Assembly: GCA_025924775.1 (NCBI GenBank)
Contig: JAICHS010000183.1
Span: 1-5,211, forward strand
Origin: Rhodanobacteraceae bacterium
GTDB lineage: Bacteria; Pseudomonadota; Gammaproteobacteria; Xanthomonadales; Rhodanobacteraceae
Direction of reading: 5' to 3'
DNA: 5,211 bases
In this document: positions 4,766 to 5,211 of the stretch, one piece after another
How positions within the stretch are numbered: the first letter of the stretch is position 1
Layout: every line of letters starts with the position of its first letter
Notes under the pieces: model-generated
Seen by the model: only the letters and a program-made list of their open reading frames with translations
The model's database searches: none
Told to the model about the DNA's origin: nothing
Position numbers and translations under genes: made by a program

Positions 4766-5211
4766 GTGCGTTCGTGCCTGCCCCTGGCGCTGGCGTTCGC
4801 GGGCTTGCTCGCGCTCGCCTGCAACACCGCGCGCGCCACCCCACCCGGCCCCGCGCACTACCGTGTCATCGGCTATGCGATGAATTGGCATCCGGAACAG
4901 GCCAGGGATCTTGGCAAGCTGGATACGCTCATTTTCGCGTTCGCGGAAGTGCAGCACGGACGCGTGGCATTGAGCCCGGCGGCCGTGGCAAGGCTGCAAC
5001 CGCTGCTTGCACTGAAGGCACGCGATCCGGAACTGAAGGTGGACATTTCCGTCGGCGGCTGGGCCGCCGGCGGATTCTCGGAAGCCGCCGCCACGGCCGC
5101 GGGTCGCAAGGCCTTCGCCGACAGCGCGGCGCGGATGCTGGTCGCGCATGGTGCCGACGGCCTCGACATCGACTGGGAATACCCGGGCCACCACGAATCC
5201 GGCATCGCCTC
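4766..5211 (+). CDS. Secreted GH18 glycoside hydrolase, chitinase-type, N-terminal part (runs off right edge)
   Basis: The frame opens with GTG at 4766 and stays open for 148 codons to the window edge. A GAGGT ribosome binding site (4755-4759) overlaps the last sense codon and first stop base of the S10 gene and lies six bases before the GTG, which fixes this start and implies translational coupling. Residues 1-24 form a signal peptide with AxA cleavage after ARA (22-24); ALAC (16-19) is a weak lipobox, so lipidation is possible but less likely. The catalytic barrel starts at YRVIGYAMNW (32-41, strand beta-1). IFAFAEV (56-62) fits beta-2, ISVGGW (94-99) is the SxGG motif of beta-3, and DGLDIDWEYPG (131-141) is the DxxDxDxE motif with D131, D134, D136 and the proton donor E138. 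GH18 enzymes cleave beta-1,4-GlcNAc links by substrate-assisted catalysis. The WEYPG ending favours a chitinase over an EndoH-type endoglycosidase, though the substrate is not settled. Confidence 0.93.
   Translation, partial: MRSCLPLALAFAGLLALACNTARATPPGPAHYRVIGYAMNWHPEQARDLGKLDTLIFAFAEVQHGRVALSPAAVARLQPLLALKARDPELKVDISVGGWAAGGFSEAAATAAGRKAFADSAARMLVAHGADGLDIDWEYPGHHESGIA

Noticed and set aside
2032..4839. A 935-aa open frame on the minus strand spanning the tandem-domain and S10 genes
   Set aside because: Long antisense frames are expected opposite GC-rich genes. This one is Arg/Gly/Val-rich with no recognisable motif, while the plus strand has signal peptides, ribosome binding sites and the S10 triad over the same bases.
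4766..5211. EndoH/EndoF-like endo-beta-N-acetylglucosaminidase as partner of the PNGase
   Set aside because: The catalytic strand reads DGLDIDWEYPG, the form usual in chitinases. The EndoH group normally lacks the Trp before the catalytic Glu. The idea cannot be excluded, since the rest of the barrel is outside the window.
1..5211. Mobile elements, CRISPR arrays, tRNA or rRNA genes
   Set aside because: No transposase or integrase motifs, terminal inverted repeats with target duplications, regularly spaced repeats or tRNA-like cloverleaf sequences were seen on either strand.

Overview
The window is a GC-rich, densely coding stretch whose gene style points to a gammaproteobacterium of the Xanthomonadales/Lysobacterales (Rhodanobacteraceae or Xanthomonadaceae type, such as Dyella, Rudaea or Luteibacter relatives). 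The support is a rhomboid protease of the kind seen in that order, a bacterial PNGase A-type glycoamidase, AGGAG-like ribosome binding sites and TAnnnT -10 boxes. This placement is an inference from overall style; no rRNA or other marker gene is present.

Layout: (1) 262 to the left edge, minus strand: the N-terminal 87 codons of a rhomboid intramembrane serine protease. (2) 263-384: a divergent control region with a near-perfect 16-bp palindrome and a likely -10 box. (3) 385-2133, plus: a full-length secreted peptide-N-glycosidase of the PNGase A family. (4) 2134-2295: a perfect 24-bp GC palindrome after the stop codon, then an AT-rich promoter-like patch and a possibly structured leader. (5) 2296-3147, plus: a secreted 283-aa protein made of two tandem copies of a ~110-residue beta-rich domain resembling the PPC/PliG beta-sandwich group; its function is not known. 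(6) 3148-3246: a strong 15-bp stem-loop followed by a second copy of the 9-mer TGCTAGCCT. (7) 3247-4761, plus: an S10 serine carboxypeptidase-like lipoprotein with an intact Ser-Asp-His triad. (8) 4766 to the right edge, plus: the N-terminal 148 codons of a secreted GH18 chitinase-type glycoside hydrolase, only 4 bp downstream of the peptidase and apparently translationally coupled to it.

The four plus-strand genes all encode exported proteins. Three are hydrolases suited to glycoproteins or chitin: one releases N-glycans from asparagine, one trims peptide C-termini, and one attacks beta-1,4-GlcNAc polymers. Together they look like a small extracytoplasmic set for using plant, fungal or insect glycoprotein and chitin. 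The tandem-domain protein sits in the middle of this set. Only the peptidase/GH18 pair shows operon-level linkage; the other genes seem to have their own promoters and hairpins, so functional cooperation across the whole block is inferred from proximity.
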